The notes under the pieces were generated by a model. That model saw only the letters and a program-made list of their open reading frames with translations, searched no databases and had not been told where the DNA came from. 64,000 bases of DNA from Aggregatimonas sangjinii (lineage in GTDB: Bacteria; Bacteroidota; Bacteroidia; Flavobacteriales; Flavobacteriaceae), in assembly GCF_005943945.1 (NCBI RefSeq), contig NZ_CP040710.1, forward strand, positions 2,518,501-2,582,500, given 5' to 3'. A program made the translations under genes and the position numbers. This document shows, piece by piece, positions 16,869 to 25,294 of the stretch (position 1 is its first letter; the number at the start of each line of letters is the position of its first letter).

Positions 16869-17926
16869 GTGGCCAAATACTGGTTTAGGCCTCCTAAAAT
16901 ACTGAAAAATGAACTGTCGGGGTGCTGTTCCCGCAATTGTTTTAAAGCGGTCTCGCTTCGTTTTCCAGACTGACAAAGTAGATACACAGGAACTGAAAAA
17001 TCAATTTTATCAGAATGGTCTGCCAACTCGTTCAAAGGAACGGAAATTGCACTCGGCAGGTGGTAATCTTCAAACTCCTCGGTCGTGCGTACATCGATAA
17101 TTTGGACATTGTCGGCCAAGAGTTTTGCCAATTCCTCCGTATGAACGGTCGGAATAATTTCGCAGGGGTCGTTCCATTCGTAAAAATCCTGCAATTGAGA
17201 AATCTCCAAATTCTCGGATTTCCGTTTGAAATTTATTTTTTGATAAGAATGCTGAAGTCCGTCAAAAATCAATAGTACACCGGACAGCACTTCGCCTATT
17301 CCTGTGAGTACTTTGATAGTTTCCAAGGCTTGTAGGTTGCCAATGATTCCGGGGAGGATGCCCAATACACCGTGTTCATTACAGTTTGGGACTTCATTTT
17401 CCTTTGGCATCTTAGGAAAGAGACAGCGATACGTAGGACCGTCTTTGTAATTGAAAACACTCACTTGTCCTTCATACCCGTGTAACGCACCATATACAAA
17501 CGGCTTATCTAAAATTACACAGGCATCGTTCACTAAGTAGCGTGTTGGAAAATTATCGGAAGCGTCAACAACCACATCGTATTCCTTTATAATTTCAAGC
17601 GCATTTGCCGTCGTCAAAATTGTTTCATACCCGATAAGCTTGGTACTCGGGTTTTGGACCCTTAATTTCTCTAGAGCCACCGTTACTTTTGCCTTGCCCA
17701 CATCTGCCGCGCCATATAAAACCTGACGGGGTAAGTTGGTGATGGATATGGTATCATTATCCATGACCCCGATTTGACCTACACCCATGGCATTGAGATA
17801 CGTCAGGACGGGAATGCCAAGTCCTCCGGCACCGACGACCAAAACTTTGGCATCCGCAAGCTTTTGCTGGCCTTCCGAACCAAAGCCTTTTAACGTGGTT
17901 TGGCGTATGTAGCGATTGTCGTTCAT
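16859..17926 (-). CDS. moeB: MoeB/ThiF-family adenylyltransferase with rhodanese domain
   Basis: This 355-residue protein activates the C-terminal Gly-Gly of a small sulfur carrier, here most likely MoaD. The E1-like domain (1-245) has the nucleotide loop VGAGGLGIPV near residue 32, the conserved NLPRQVLY and DVGKAK segments, and DASDNFPTRYL with the key Asp. The rhodanese domain (about 260-355) has the active-site cysteine in YLLCQSGKRS, so thiocarboxylation chemistry may be intrinsic. The usual zinc ligands are incomplete: I see YRCLFP and NCNEHG but not two clear CxxC pairs. It is separated from mobA by the DUF559 element, which appears to split one Moco operon. Confidence 0.87.
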   Translation of the reverse strand: MNDNRYIRQTTLKGFGSEGQQKLADAKVLVVGAGGLGIPVLTYLNAMGVGQIGVMDNDTISITNLPRQVLYGAADVGKAKVTVALEKLRVQNPSTKLIGYETILTTANALEIIKEYDVVVDASDNFPTRYLVNDACVILDKPFVYGALHGYEGQVSVFNYKDGPTYRCLFPKMPKENEVPNCNEHGVLGILPGIIGNLQALETIKVLTGIGEVLSGVLLIFDGLQHSYQKINFKRKSENLEISQLQDFYEWNDPCEIIPTVHTEELAKLLADNVQIIDVRTTEEFEDYHLPSAISVPLNELADHSDKIDFSVPVYLLCQSGKRSETALKQLREQHPDSSFFSILGGLNQYLATCS

Positions 17927-18040
17927 TGGTCTAATATAGTGAAAAGGTCATAGTTGCTTGCCCTTGATGGCCTCCGCATTATTAGTTCAATGAAAATGCC
18001 TGAGGATTTAACGCAGATGCCCTGGTAAATCACTCAATAA

Positions 18041-18124
18041 ACCATCGGTGTGGAGCTAATTTGCGATTCAAACCCTCCTTTCTTCCGCAAGCGGAATTCA
18101 TTCCTCCCTTTTTCTAAAAGGAGG
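18041..18124 (+). repeat. Modular repeat, copy A (left of the DUF559 gene)
   Basis: Bases 18041-18110 match 18620-18690 in direct orientation with six mismatches and one indel. Modules in order are TCAAACCCTCC, a short palindrome TTCCGC-aa-GCGGAA (18083-18096), and an inverted repeat CCTCC...GGAGG with one bulged base (18103-18124). The last hairpin lies just past the DUF559 stop (18142) on its coding strand and may act as that gene's terminator. Confidence 0.85.
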
Positions 18125-18141
18125 AGCTTTTGTCTTTTTAA

Positions 18142-18504
18142 TTATTTAAAATTCTCTTTTAATTCGACAATCACGGATTCAAAGTTGTCAAATACCATTT
18201 TATTCTCAAACCGAATCACAGTATATCCTATATTTTCTAAAAACTTTGTTCTATTTTCGTCATATTCTTGGGCATTGGGAGTTTGGTGTACCTCACCGTC
18301 CAATTCAATAATTAATTTTTCTGAAGCACAATAAAAATCGACAATGAATGGTCCAATACTATGTTGCCGCGTAAAGCGTTTACCGTCTAATTGTCTTGAT
18401 TTTAAATGTTTCCATAAAAATGCCTCGGCCGGAGTTAGGTTTTTCCGAAGCTCCTTTCTAAATTCTGCAAGTTCTTTACGCGTATGTAATTGTGGTCGTT
18501 TCAA
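18142..18504 (-). CDS. DUF559 (VSR-like) endonuclease domain protein
   Basis: This is a protein of about 120 residues of the DUF559 family, related in fold to very-short-patch-repair and restriction-type PD-(D/E)xK nucleases. Visible signatures are the N-terminal RKELRKNLTPAEAFLW, then QLDGKRFTRQHSIG, FIVDFYC, IIELDGEVH and VIRFENKMVF. The acidic residues in VDF and ELDG are the likely metal ligands. I place the start at TTG (18504), giving MKRPQLHTRKEL, because a longer frame to 18681 would translate the flanking repeat. The family is often found next to such repeats in flavobacterial genomes, as I recall it. Function is unproven; mismatch repair, restriction or repeat processing are all possible. 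Confidence 0.75.
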   Translation of the reverse strand: MKRPQLHTRKELAEFRKELRKNLTPAEAFLWKHLKSRQLDGKRFTRQHSIGPFIVDFYCASEKLIIELDGEVHQTPNAQEYDENRTKFLENIGYTVIRFENKMVFDNFESVIVELKENFK

Positions 18505-18520
18505 AATGCCTTTTTTGAAT

Positions 18521-18590
18521 CCTCCCTTTAGAAAAAGGGAGGTGGATTTTTCTCCGCCAGCAGGCGGTTGGAAAAGCCGGAGGGTTTGAA
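18521..18590 (-). repeat. Modular repeat in inverted orientation (right of the DUF559 gene)
   Basis: Read on the minus strand this has the same module order as copy A: TCAAACCCTCC (18590-18580), a GC hairpin CCGCC-agca-GGCGG (18554-18567), and a perfect 9-bp stem CCTCCCTTT/AAAGGGAGG with a 4-base loop (18521-18542). It is inverted relative to the copies at 18041 and 18620, so the nuclease gene lies between inverted modules as well as between direct ones. Confidence 0.8.
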
Positions 18591-18619
18591 GGTACAAGCT
18601 GTAGCAGATTGCCCAAAAC

Positions 18620-18690
18620 ACCATCGTTCGGGAGCTTGTTTGCGAATCAAACCCTCCTTGTCTTCCGCAAGCGGAATTCATTCCTCCCTT
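18620..18690 (+). repeat. Modular repeat, copy B (outer right)
   Basis: This is the direct-repeat partner of 18041-18110. It shares ACCATCG, then GAGCT, then TTTGCGA, and a nearly identical stretch from TCAAACCCTCC through the TTCCGCAAGCGGAA palindrome to TTCCTCCCTT. It stops before the end hairpin present in copy A. It lies 55 bases after the mobA stop on the mobA coding strand. Confidence 0.85.
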
Positions 18691-18745
18691 GCTGTCTTCT
18701 TTCAGATATACTTCGCTCGTAGACGACGGGAGAGAGAAACTTCTA

Positions 18746-19342
18746 TTATCTCAAAGCTAATTTTTTCAAAGCCTCTTTATATTCCTCCTCTGAATTCGCG
18801 TTCAACAAAACTTTTTCATTACTCGGAAACACCAATTTCGTATCGTGGTTGATTAAAAATTTTCGCGGACAAGTGCCCGTTCCGGCGTCCAAATAGCGTA
18901 CCGAATCGGCAAAGGCATGAGGTTCCCAAATGGCGCACAAGGGTTCAGGCAAGGGGTTTTCTTTTAAAGCGAAAGCTGTCGCCATTTTTTTCGGGTCGCG
19001 CGCAGCGATCAACTCTCGAAGGGCGTCTTCATCCATCAACGGCAAATCGCAGGCCAACACCAACCATGCCGCCTCCGGGTATTTTTTATGGGCTGAAAGG
19101 AGTCCATTATAAGGTCCCCGATATTCATCAAGATCCACGATAAGTTGCATGCCACTTGGCAATGTTGGTAGCTGGTCTTCGCGCAGACTGATAAAGGTCT
19201 TTTCGCAAACCTTGCGTAACAATCCGTATAAATACTCCCGTTGCGGAATACCGTGGTAAGGAATAATGCCTTTATCGGTGCCCATTCGGGTACTTTTGCC
19301 ACCTGATAAAACGAGTCCGTATAGTTTAGCGACTGAAGTCAT
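18746..19342 (-). CDS. mobA: Molybdenum cofactor nucleotidyltransferase, MobA-type
   Basis: This protein of about 198 residues is a nucleotidyltransferase with the N-terminal motif LVLSGGKSTRMGTDKG and the metal-binding segment LACDLPLMDE. The GG...RMGxDKG pattern favours MobA, which attaches GMP to Mo-molybdopterin. CO dehydrogenase of form I normally carries the cytosine dinucleotide made by MocA. Either this enzyme uses CTP, or a MocA is encoded elsewhere. The ATG at 19342 is preferred to a longer frame starting at 19417, which lies inside moaC; the resulting overlap with moaC is 17 bases. Immediately downstream lies the DUF559 element. Confidence 0.85.
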   Translation of the reverse strand: MTSVAKLYGLVLSGGKSTRMGTDKGIIPYHGIPQREYLYGLLRKVCEKTFISLREDQLPTLPSGMQLIVDLDEYRGPYNGLLSAHKKYPEAAWLVLACDLPLMDEDALRELIAARDPKKMATAFALKENPLPEPLCAIWEPHAFADSVRYLDAGTGTCPRKFLINHDTKLVFPSNEKVLLNANSEEEYKEALKKLALR

Positions 19343-19799
19343 TCTCGCCTCCTGTTTTTTGTTCCAATTGAATTTCGGAAATCTTAATATCGTGAGAAAC
19401 GGCTTTGCACATGTCATAAATGGTCAATGCGGCAACAGAGACTCCCGTCAAGGCTTCCATCTCTACTCCTGTTTTTCCGTTACATTTAACGGTGCAGTTG
19501 ATTTTGAGCGTATCTTCTTCTGGCCGAATATCAATGTTTATTTTCGTCAGATTGATATGATGACATAAGGGTATCAGCTCGGCTGTTTTCTTGACCGCTT
19601 GAATTCCAGCTATGACCGCAGTTTGTATGATACTTCCCTTTTTACCGAGGAAATCGTCCGCAGAAAGTTTTTCAAAAACGTCAGAAGGAAAAAGCACTTT
19701 TCCCATTGCCGTTGCGCTACGCTCGGAAATTGATTTCCCGGAGACATCGACCATCACAGCGTTCCCGGATTCGTCTATATGAGAGAGGGATTTGTTCAT
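19326..19799 (-). CDS. moaC: Cyclic pyranopterin monophosphate synthase
   Basis: This 157-residue MoaC converts the MoaA product to cyclic pyranopterin monophosphate. Conserved parts are MVDVSGKSISERSA near residue 16, LIPLCHHINL near residue 75 and KTGVEMEALTGVSVAAL near residue 108, which hold the substrate-binding and catalytic residues. Length is normal. It overlaps mobA and lies 118 bases after moaE on the same strand, inside a moaD-moaE-moaC-mobA series. Confidence 0.95.
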   Translation of the reverse strand: MNKSLSHIDESGNAVMVDVSGKSISERSATAMGKVLFPSDVFEKLSADDFLGKKGSIIQTAVIAGIQAVKKTAELIPLCHHINLTKINIDIRPEEDTLKINCTVKCNGKTGVEMEALTGVSVAALTIYDMCKAVSHDIKISEIQLEQKTGGENDFSR

Positions 19800-19917
19800 T
19801 TTTTAAAATTCGTTTTATTGAATGGTACAGTTTCTTGTTATAGCCGTGTAACCTCCAGATGGAAAAGCAGATGCCCATAATTTGGCTTATGCAAACCCTG
19901 TATCAAATACTTCCAAC

Positions 19918-20337
19918 TTACGGATGCGCCGAAACCCAAACCGTCTTGTTCTCAAAAACCTCCTTTTTCCAGATGGGAACGGTTTCCTTCAATGTATCGA
20001 TCAAATAACGGCAAGCTTCGAAACAAGCATCCCGATGTGCTGAAGAAGCTCCCACCACGACTACGGGTTCTTCCACTTTTTTAAGGCCCACAGCATGACG
20101 TATGAGCACCTTGTTCAGATTCCATTTATCCATGGCAGCCGTAGCAATCTTGTCCATTTCCTTAAGGGCCATTTTCTCATAGGTCTCAAATTCGAGGGAC
20201 ATTACCTTTTCGTTCTGCGTGAATTCCCGAACGGTGCCCACAAAGACGCATAGTCCGCCGCTGTGGGCATGGGACAGTTCCCCATATACTTGGGCAACAT
20301 CGATATCATTGACTATGGCTACTATCTTTTTCATCAT
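19918..20337 (-). CDS. moaE: Molybdopterin synthase catalytic subunit
   Basis: This 139-residue MoaE is the large subunit of molybdopterin synthase, which transfers two sulfurs from MoaD thiocarboxylate to cyclic pyranopterin monophosphate. Visible motifs are GGLCVFVGTVREF near residue 28, LEFETYEKMA, and ASSAHRDACFEACRYLID followed by PIWKKE with the conserved lysines. Its ATG overlaps the moaD stop in an ATGATGA arrangement, the usual coupling for the two subunits. Confidence 0.95.
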   Translation of the reverse strand: MMKKIVAIVNDIDVAQVYGELSHAHSGGLCVFVGTVREFTQNEKVMSLEFETYEKMALKEMDKIATAAMDKWNLNKVLIRHAVGLKKVEEPVVVVGASSAHRDACFEACRYLIDTLKETVPIWKKEVFENKTVWVSAHP

Positions 20338-20588
20338 CCGCCGCTTACTGGTGGTATAATCGCAATCTCGTCAGTGCTTTGCAAGGCGACCTCATCGGTT
20401 GCATATTCGCTATTGACCGCGACTGCCAAAGAGGATAACTTTCCAAATTCCGGGTAGGTCTCCGCAAGGAGCCGCTTTAATTCCAACACGGAATTCGGGA
20501 CTTTATCGGCACTTGAAATTTTGAGGATCGATTCTCCAACGATATCCCTTGCGATTCCGAATAATAATACTTCCATATCCTTTCTCAT
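20334..20588 (-). CDS. moaD: Molybdopterin synthase sulfur carrier subunit
   Basis: This is a ubiquitin-like protein of 84 residues ending in Gly-Gly (IIPPVSGG), the site of adenylation by MoeB and of thiocarboxylation. EIAIIPPVSGG is the typical MoaD C-terminus. The ATG at 20588 is used; an ATG four codons later (MEVLLFGIARD) is equally possible. It is the first gene of the moaD-moaE-moaC-mobA run and overlaps moaE by 4 bases. Confidence 0.93.
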   Translation of the reverse strand: MRKDMEVLLFGIARDIVGESILKISSADKVPNSVLELKRLLAETYPEFGKLSSLAVAVNSEYATDEVALQSTDEIAIIPPVSGG

Positions 20589-20633
20589 TAAAAGCCCTTA
20601 CCGATAGACAATGTACTTAAAAAAAGTCATTCG

Positions 20634-21434
20634 TTACTCCTTTGTGACGATTTCGGCATTGTCAGGCGCGCCGTAAAAGTCACTTGGTTTTGCCATTTCA
20701 GTAAGCGAGACATCTTCGAATTTTCTAGTACTGTTCGCTTCGGTGGGCCTACCGTTCTCTACTTTGTACCATGTTAACGATTTTGGTAATAACAATCCAC
20801 CAACCTCCTGCCAATCGTCGTATCTGATCCATTTGATGTTATCCGATTTTTCACCACTGCGATAGGTTACCGTATAGCCCAGCCAAGCCATTTGTTTCGT
20901 GTCGGTATCATAATGTAAAAAATATTCATCCTTGGGTGAAACCCCTACCCCATCATCATAACTGATGCGAATACCTGGATATGACGTTCCATCGAACTCC
21001 AAGTCCTCCGTATCGCTATAAATGATGCCATCATCAGCAAGTACAAAGGGCATGGCATAAAAGTAGAACATTAGGTTATGGTAAAAGACAGGGTCTCCTT
21101 CGTAGATGTCATTTTCATCTACCAACCAATAGTCCTTGCCATCGTAGCCCATTGTATAGTCAGGTGTTTCGATTTTTTCGTTTCTATTGTTTACATCAAT
21201 GGTTTGCATTTCGGCACCATCCGGTTTTGGCATATTATAGGAAAGTGTCGCCTTGTCTTTCCAGTTCGGTAATCCGCCATGTGCCTCAAAAACGCTGCGC
21301 ACGTTTTCCGGATAGGATATCGATGTTTTAGCCTCGACCTTTTCAGGTTTTTGGGTGGACTCATCAATCGATTTAGGGGTTTCTTTACAGCCCGTGGCCA
21401 TAATCAAGGAAAGGATTACCAAAATTCTTTTCAT
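20634..21434 (-). CDS. Lipoprotein, DUF6503-like
   Basis: This 266-residue lipoprotein has a signal peptide with lipobox (LIMATGC, Cys16). The mature part is acidic and rich in beta strands, with LSYNMPKPDG, YDGKDYWLVDEN, PFVLADDGIIY and GVSPKDEYFLHYD, resembling the DUF6503 family of Bacteroidota lipoproteins. These have a LolB/LppX-like half-barrel appearance, but no activity is known. It shares the strand of the moa genes, 45 bases upstream of moaD, without a functional link that I can see. Confidence 0.65.
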   Translation of the reverse strand: MKRILVILSLIMATGCKETPKSIDESTQKPEKVEAKTSISYPENVRSVFEAHGGLPNWKDKATLSYNMPKPDGAEMQTIDVNNRNEKIETPDYTMGYDGKDYWLVDENDIYEGDPVFYHNLMFYFYAMPFVLADDGIIYSDTEDLEFDGTSYPGIRISYDDGVGVSPKDEYFLHYDTDTKQMAWLGYTVTYRSGEKSDNIKWIRYDDWQEVGGLLLPKSLTWYKVENGRPTEANSTRKFEDVSLTEMAKPSDFYGAPDNAEIVTKE

Positions 21435-21483
21435 TGTATTTTTTTTAGCGCTATAGGAACTGTCGCGCGATTATCGTTTTCTT

Positions 21484-21491
21484 TACTTTTG
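21484..21491 (+). promoter_or_regulatory. -7 element next to the SPOUT methyltransferase start
   Basis: TACTTTTG is an exact match to TAnnTTTG. It ends only 5 bases before the ATG at 21497, so transcription would start at or next to the start codon, giving a nearly leaderless message. A convincing -33 TTG is not visible. Confidence 0.4.
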
Positions 21492-21496
21492 CCCCG

Positions 21497-22318
21497 ATGA
21501 ACGAAGTTAAGAAAATTAGCAGTCTACAGAATCCTTTGGTGAAAAAGGTTTTGCTTCTAAAGGACAAGGCACGTGAACGAAAAAAATCGGGACTGTTCGT
21601 TCTGGAGGGGCGGCGGGAACTGCAATTGGCGATAAAAGGAGATTATGAGGTCAGCACTCTGTTGAGCTGCGAAACGCTTGTGTCAGAAGCAGAGGTACGG
21701 GTATTGATCGATGGTTTAAAAAGGAGGCCCCAACTAGTTACCATATCCAAAGAGGTCTACCAAAAAATAGCTTATCGCGAGACTACCGAAGGAATCGTTG
21801 CGCTGGCCAAAAGCAAGCTCCACACGCTGGAAGACGTTGTGCTCGAAAACAAGAATCCCCTCGTATTAGTTGCCGAAGCCCCTGAAAAACCCGGAAATAT
21901 CGGTGCTTTGTTACGAACTGCGGATGCAGCGAATGTAGATGCCGTGCTTATTGCCAACCCAAAGGGGGACCTATACAATCCGAATACCATACGGTCAAGT
22001 ATCGGTTGCGTTTTTACCACCACCATCGGCCTCGGGAGTACTTCCGAAATCATCGCCTTTTTAAAGTCAAATGGTGTCGGTATTTTCTGTGCGGCATTAA
22101 CGGCCTCTAAGAACTATACCGATATCGATTTTAACGCTTCAACCGCTATCGTGGTCGGTACCGAAGCTACCGGCCTTTCCCAAGAATGGCTCCAACATTC
22201 CACACAAAATATCATCATACCTATGCGTGGGGAAATCGATTCTATGAACGTTTCGGTTTCGGCCGCGATACTTGTTTTTGAAGCGTTACGACAAAGAGAG
22301 CTTAAAGGTTCGAAGTAA
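21497..22318 (+). CDS. TrmH/SpoU-family RNA 2'-O-methyltransferase
   Basis: This 273-residue SPOUT methyltransferase has a small N-terminal substrate-binding domain (ISSLQNPLVKKVLLL, then GLFVLEGRREL) and a C-terminal knotted SAM-binding domain. The three SpoU motifs are present: EAPEKPGNIGALLRTADA (near 130), VVGTEATGLSQEW (near 220) and IPMRGEIDSMNVSVSAAI (near 240). It probably methylates a ribose in 23S rRNA in the manner of RlmB, though tRNA is possible. It is a single gene, divergent from the upstream lipoprotein. Confidence 0.88.
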   Translation: MNEVKKISSLQNPLVKKVLLLKDKARERKKSGLFVLEGRRELQLAIKGDYEVSTLLSCETLVSEAEVRVLIDGLKRRPQLVTISKEVYQKIAYRETTEGIVALAKSKLHTLEDVVLENKNPLVLVAEAPEKPGNIGALLRTADAANVDAVLIANPKGDLYNPNTIRSSIGCVFTTTIGLGSTSEIIAFLKSNGVGIFCAALTASKNYTDIDFNASTAIVVGTEATGLSQEWLQHSTQNIIIPMRGEIDSMNVSVSAAILVFEALRQRELKGSK

Positions 22319-22509
22319 AAAGTACGAGTTACAAGGTTTAAGGTGATAGGTACAAGTTCTTAAAACAGTTATAAAACAGCCCTATCTTCATTTCATGGTC
22401 TACCAGAACATTTAAACAAACTCGATTCTTTTCAGTCTTTTAACTTGAAACTTGAACGGTCAACTTTTTTTGTTGTGTACTCTAAAGGATTATGCTACTT
22501 TAGTTTAGC

Positions 22510-24714
22510 ATGAAAAAGGATACCCTCGAAGTTGAAAACAAAGAGATTGCTAAACAGTATAAGGAATTACTGCGCATTAGCTATCAAACCCTGACCGATG
22601 ATGACAAAACGCTTATCAGGCAGGCTTTTGAGGTGGCGGTCGATGCCCATAAAGATCAGCGTAGAAAATCAGGTGAGGCATATATCTTTCACCCGATTGC
22701 CGTGGCGAAAATCGTGGCTTCCGAAATCGGTCTCGATGCGGTTTCCATAGCTTCCGCCCTACTGCACGATGTGGTTGAAGATACTGAATATTCGTTAGAC
22801 GATATCGAACGTATGTTCGGTGAAACCGTTGCTAGAATTGTAGACGGACTCACCAAAATAGCCCATCTTAAAAAGGAGATGAACATCTCCCAGCAGGCGG
22901 AGAACTTCCGTAAGATGTTATTGACCTTACATGACGATGTGAGGGTTATCATCATCAAAATCGCGGATCGTTATCATAATATGCTTACCATGGATGCGAT
23001 GCCCGAGCACAAACAGGTTAAAATCGCCTCCGAAACGCTTTATATTTACGCGCCCCTAGCCCATAGAATCGGACTTTACAACATTAAGACCGAATTGGAG
23101 GACCTTAGCCTGAAATATACCGAACCAGAGGTATACAACGATATCTTGGGCAAAATCGAAGATTCGAAAGAGGAGCAACAAGCTTACATCGACTCCTTTA
23201 AAGAGACTATTGAAAAGTCTTTGGATAAGGAAAAACTACAATACGTCATTAAGGGAAGAATGAAGTCTATCTTTTCGATGCGGCGAAAAATGAAAGCCCA
23301 GAACGTGGCCTTCAATGAAATTTACGACAAGTTTGCCATCCGCATTATCTATAAATCCACCCCTAAGAACGAAAAGTTCATCGCATGGAAAATCTATTCC
23401 ATAGTTACGGACCATTTCACACCAAATCCCGTTCGCCTTAGGGATTGGATATCCTCCCCGAAATCCACTGGGTATGAAGCCTTACATATAACGGTCATGG
23501 GGCCAAAAGGAAAGTGGGTAGAGGTGCAGATACGCAGCGAGCGCATGCATGAAATCGCAGAAAAAGGATATGCCGCCCATTTTAAATACAAACATGGCGA
23601 CCAAAAAGAACAGGGTATCGAAATTTGGTTGAACAAACTGCAGGAGGCCCTGGAAAATTCGACCATGAACGCCGTTGATTTTGTAGAAGAATTCAAGCTC
23701 AACCTTTACTCTAAGGAAATTTTCGTTTTCACGCCCAAAGGAGAACTAAAATCCTTACCAAAAGGGGCTACACCTCTGGATTTCGCCTTCAACATACATA
23801 CCGAAATAGGTCTCCGCACCCGTGGTGCAAAAGTCAATGGGAAATTGGTGCCCCTGAGTACCACGCTCAGTAGTGGCGACCAGGTCGAAATCATGACTTC
23901 GGACCAAGCCAAACCCAATCAAAACTGGTTGGATTATGCCACCACGGCAAGGGCAAGGGCGAAAATCAAATCCTCACTACGCGACGAGCAAAAATCAGTT
24001 GCCGAAGAAGGTAAGGAAATCCTTCGACGTAAATTGAAATCGCAAAAAATTACCGTCAATGAGGATAGTGTTAATAAAATGGTCATGTACTTTAAGCTGA
24101 AAACCAGCTTAGACCTGTTCTACAGGGTAGGCACGGGGGCCATCGACAATCAAATGATTAAGGATTTCGCCTCGTCCTATAATAACGCGTTCCTGAATTT
24201 TTTCAAAAATAGGATGAGGCGCAATCCCGTACCCGAAGATATCGATAAGGATGAAATCACATCCAAATACGATATTCTGGTCTTCGGCAAAGAAGAGGAA
24301 AAACTGGAATACACCCTTTCCAAATGCTGTAACCCCATCCCTGGTGATGAAGTTTTTGGGTTCGTCAGCGTCTCGGAGGGGATAAAAGTGCACAAGAAAA
24401 ATTGTCCGAATGCCATACAACTGCAAAGCAACTATGCCTACCGCATCATTACCGCTAAATGGATAGATTCTACCAAAGAAGAGTTTAGGGTAGAAATTAA
24501 ACTCGAAGGACTAGATCATTTGGGTCTGGTATCGGAGATAACCGAAGTGATTTCGGGGAACATGCACGTAGACATGCGGAATCTTAACTTTGGTACCGAT
24601 GGCGGAACCTTCAAGGGTAAAATTATGGTAGTCGTAAAAAACAAGGGCATTCTCAGAAAATTGATCACCAATCTTAAACAGATAGAAGGTATCGAGAAAG
24701 TGACAAGGGTTTAG
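22510..24714 (+). CDS. rel: Bifunctional (p)ppGpp synthetase/hydrolase
   Basis: This 734-residue Rel/SpoT enzyme controls the stringent response. The N-terminal HD hydrolase domain (about 30-200) has FHPIAVA and LLHDVVEDT. The synthetase domain (about 240-360) has [31 protein letters not shown] and [26 protein letters not shown] domain (about 398-460) has [26 protein letters not shown] region has [17 protein letters not shown], and an ACT domain ends the protein. Both active sites appear complete. A TACTTTAG element at about 22495 is a weak -7 candidate. It is followed by a Fur-family gene on the same strand. Confidence 0.93.
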   Translation: MKKDTLEVENKEIAKQYKELLRISYQTLTDDDKTLIRQAFEVAVDAHKDQRRKSGEAYIFHPIAVAKIVASEIGLDAVSIASALLHDVVEDTEYSLDDIERMFGETVARIVDGLTKIAHLKKEMNISQQAENFRKMLLTLHDDVRVIIIKIADRYHNMLTMDAMPEHKQVKIASETLYIYAPLAHRIGLYNIKTELEDLSLKYTEPEVYNDILGKIEDSKEEQQAYIDSFKETIEKSLDKEKLQYVIKGRMKSIFSMRRKMKAQNVAFNEIYDKFAIRIIYKSTPKNEKFIAWKIYSIVTDHFTPNPVRLRDWISSPKSTGYEALHITVMGPKGKWVEVQIRSERMHEIAEKGYAAHFKYKHGDQKEQGIEIWLNKLQEALENSTMNAVDFVEEFKLNLYSKEIFVFTPKGELKSLPKGATPLDFAFNIHTEIGLRTRGAKVNGKLVPLSTTLSSGDQVEIMTSDQAKPNQNWLDYATTARARAKIKSSLRDEQKSVAEEGKEILRRKLKSQKITVNEDSVNKMVMYFKLKTSLDLFYRVGTGAIDNQMIKDFASSYNNAFLNFFKNRMRRNPVPEDIDKDEITSKYDILVFGKEEEKLEYTLSKCCNPIPGDEVFGFVSVSEGIKVHKKNCPNAIQLQSNYAYRIITAKWIDSTKEEFRVEIKLEGLDHLGLVSEITEVISGNMHVDMRNLNFGTDGGTFKGKIMVVVKNKGILRKLITNLKQIEGIEKVTRV

Positions 24715-24768
24715 AACGCTACGGACGATCTGTTAGTAACTCTTCGAAAAAGAGTCGAATTTTAACTG

Positions 24769-24776
24769 TACATTTG
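24769..24776 (+). promoter_or_regulatory. -7 promoter element upstream of the Fur-family gene
   Basis: TACATTTG matches TAnnTTTG exactly, 24 bases upstream of the ATG at 24801. The -33 region has only a weak TTCG. It would drive the Fur-family gene and perhaps purA, which follows by 20 bases. Confidence 0.45.
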
Positions 24777-24800
24777 CGAATTGATGTAGCGATACTCACC

Positions 24801-25274
24801 ATGGCAAACAACAAGAACCAAGAAATCGTAAAAAACGTATTTACCTCATTCCTAGAGGATAATGGGCATCGAAAGACTCCCGAACGTTACGCCATACTGC
24901 AAGAAATTTATGATAGCGATGAACATTTCGACATTGAGTCGCTGTACATCAATATGAAGAATAAAAATTATAGGGTGAGTCGTGCTACCCTGTATAATAC
25001 CATAGAGTTGTTGTTGGATTGCAAACTGGTGCGCAAACACCAATTCGGAAAAAATCAGGCGCAGTACGAAAAATCATATTTCGATCATCAGCACGACCAT
25101 GTGATTCTGACCGATACCGGTGAAGTGGTCGAATTCTGCGATCCTAGAATACAATCCATCAAAAAAACCATTGAGGAGGTTTTCGACATAAAAATCAATA
25201 ATCACTCACTTTATTTTTACGGTACGCGTAATCAGTCGGAGGATGGTCCGGCCCAAGACAACACTAATAACTAA
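24801..25274 (+). CDS. Fur-family transcriptional regulator
   Basis: This metal-dependent regulator has about 157 residues. The N-terminal winged helix shows [14 protein letters not shown] and [14 protein letters not shown]. The dimerisation domain has the histidine cluster HQHDHVIL and VEFCDPRI. The structural-zinc CxxC usually found after that cluster is missing (the position reads TDTGE), as in many Bacteroidota homologues. Its metal or peroxide specificity cannot be read from sequence. The ATG at 24801 is preferred to an upstream in-frame TTG. It may be co-transcribed with purA. Confidence 0.87.
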   Translation: MANNKNQEIVKNVFTSFLEDNGHRKTPERYAILQEIYDSDEHFDIESLYINMKNKNYRVSRATLYNTIELLLDCKLVRKHQFGKNQAQYEKSYFDHQHDHVILTDTGEVVEFCDPRIQSIKKTIEEVFDIKINNHSLYFYGTRNQSEDGPAQDNTNN

Positions 25275-25294
25275 CCACAAATAGGCAGATTACA

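Larger units (their letters stand above)
17927..18745. mobile_element. DUF559 endonuclease gene framed by modular repeats, candidate mobile unit
   Basis: The moeB-mobA interval holds one small endonuclease-like gene surrounded by repeat modules (about 18041-18690). The outer parts are a 70-71 base direct repeat (18041-18110 and 18620-18690) with six mismatches and one indel. Just inside lie hairpins in inverted orientation: CCTCC...GGAGG at 18103-18124 and CCTCCCTTT...AAAGGGAGG at 18521-18542. No transposase is present and no target-site duplication can be shown. The arrangement recalls REP elements accompanied by their processing gene, but with a VSR-like nuclease. The mobile label is inference. 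Confidence 0.5.

Noticed and set aside
18142..18681. 179-residue version of the DUF559 protein
   Set aside because: The extra N-terminus translates the flanking repeat; family features begin at MKRPQLHTRKEL.
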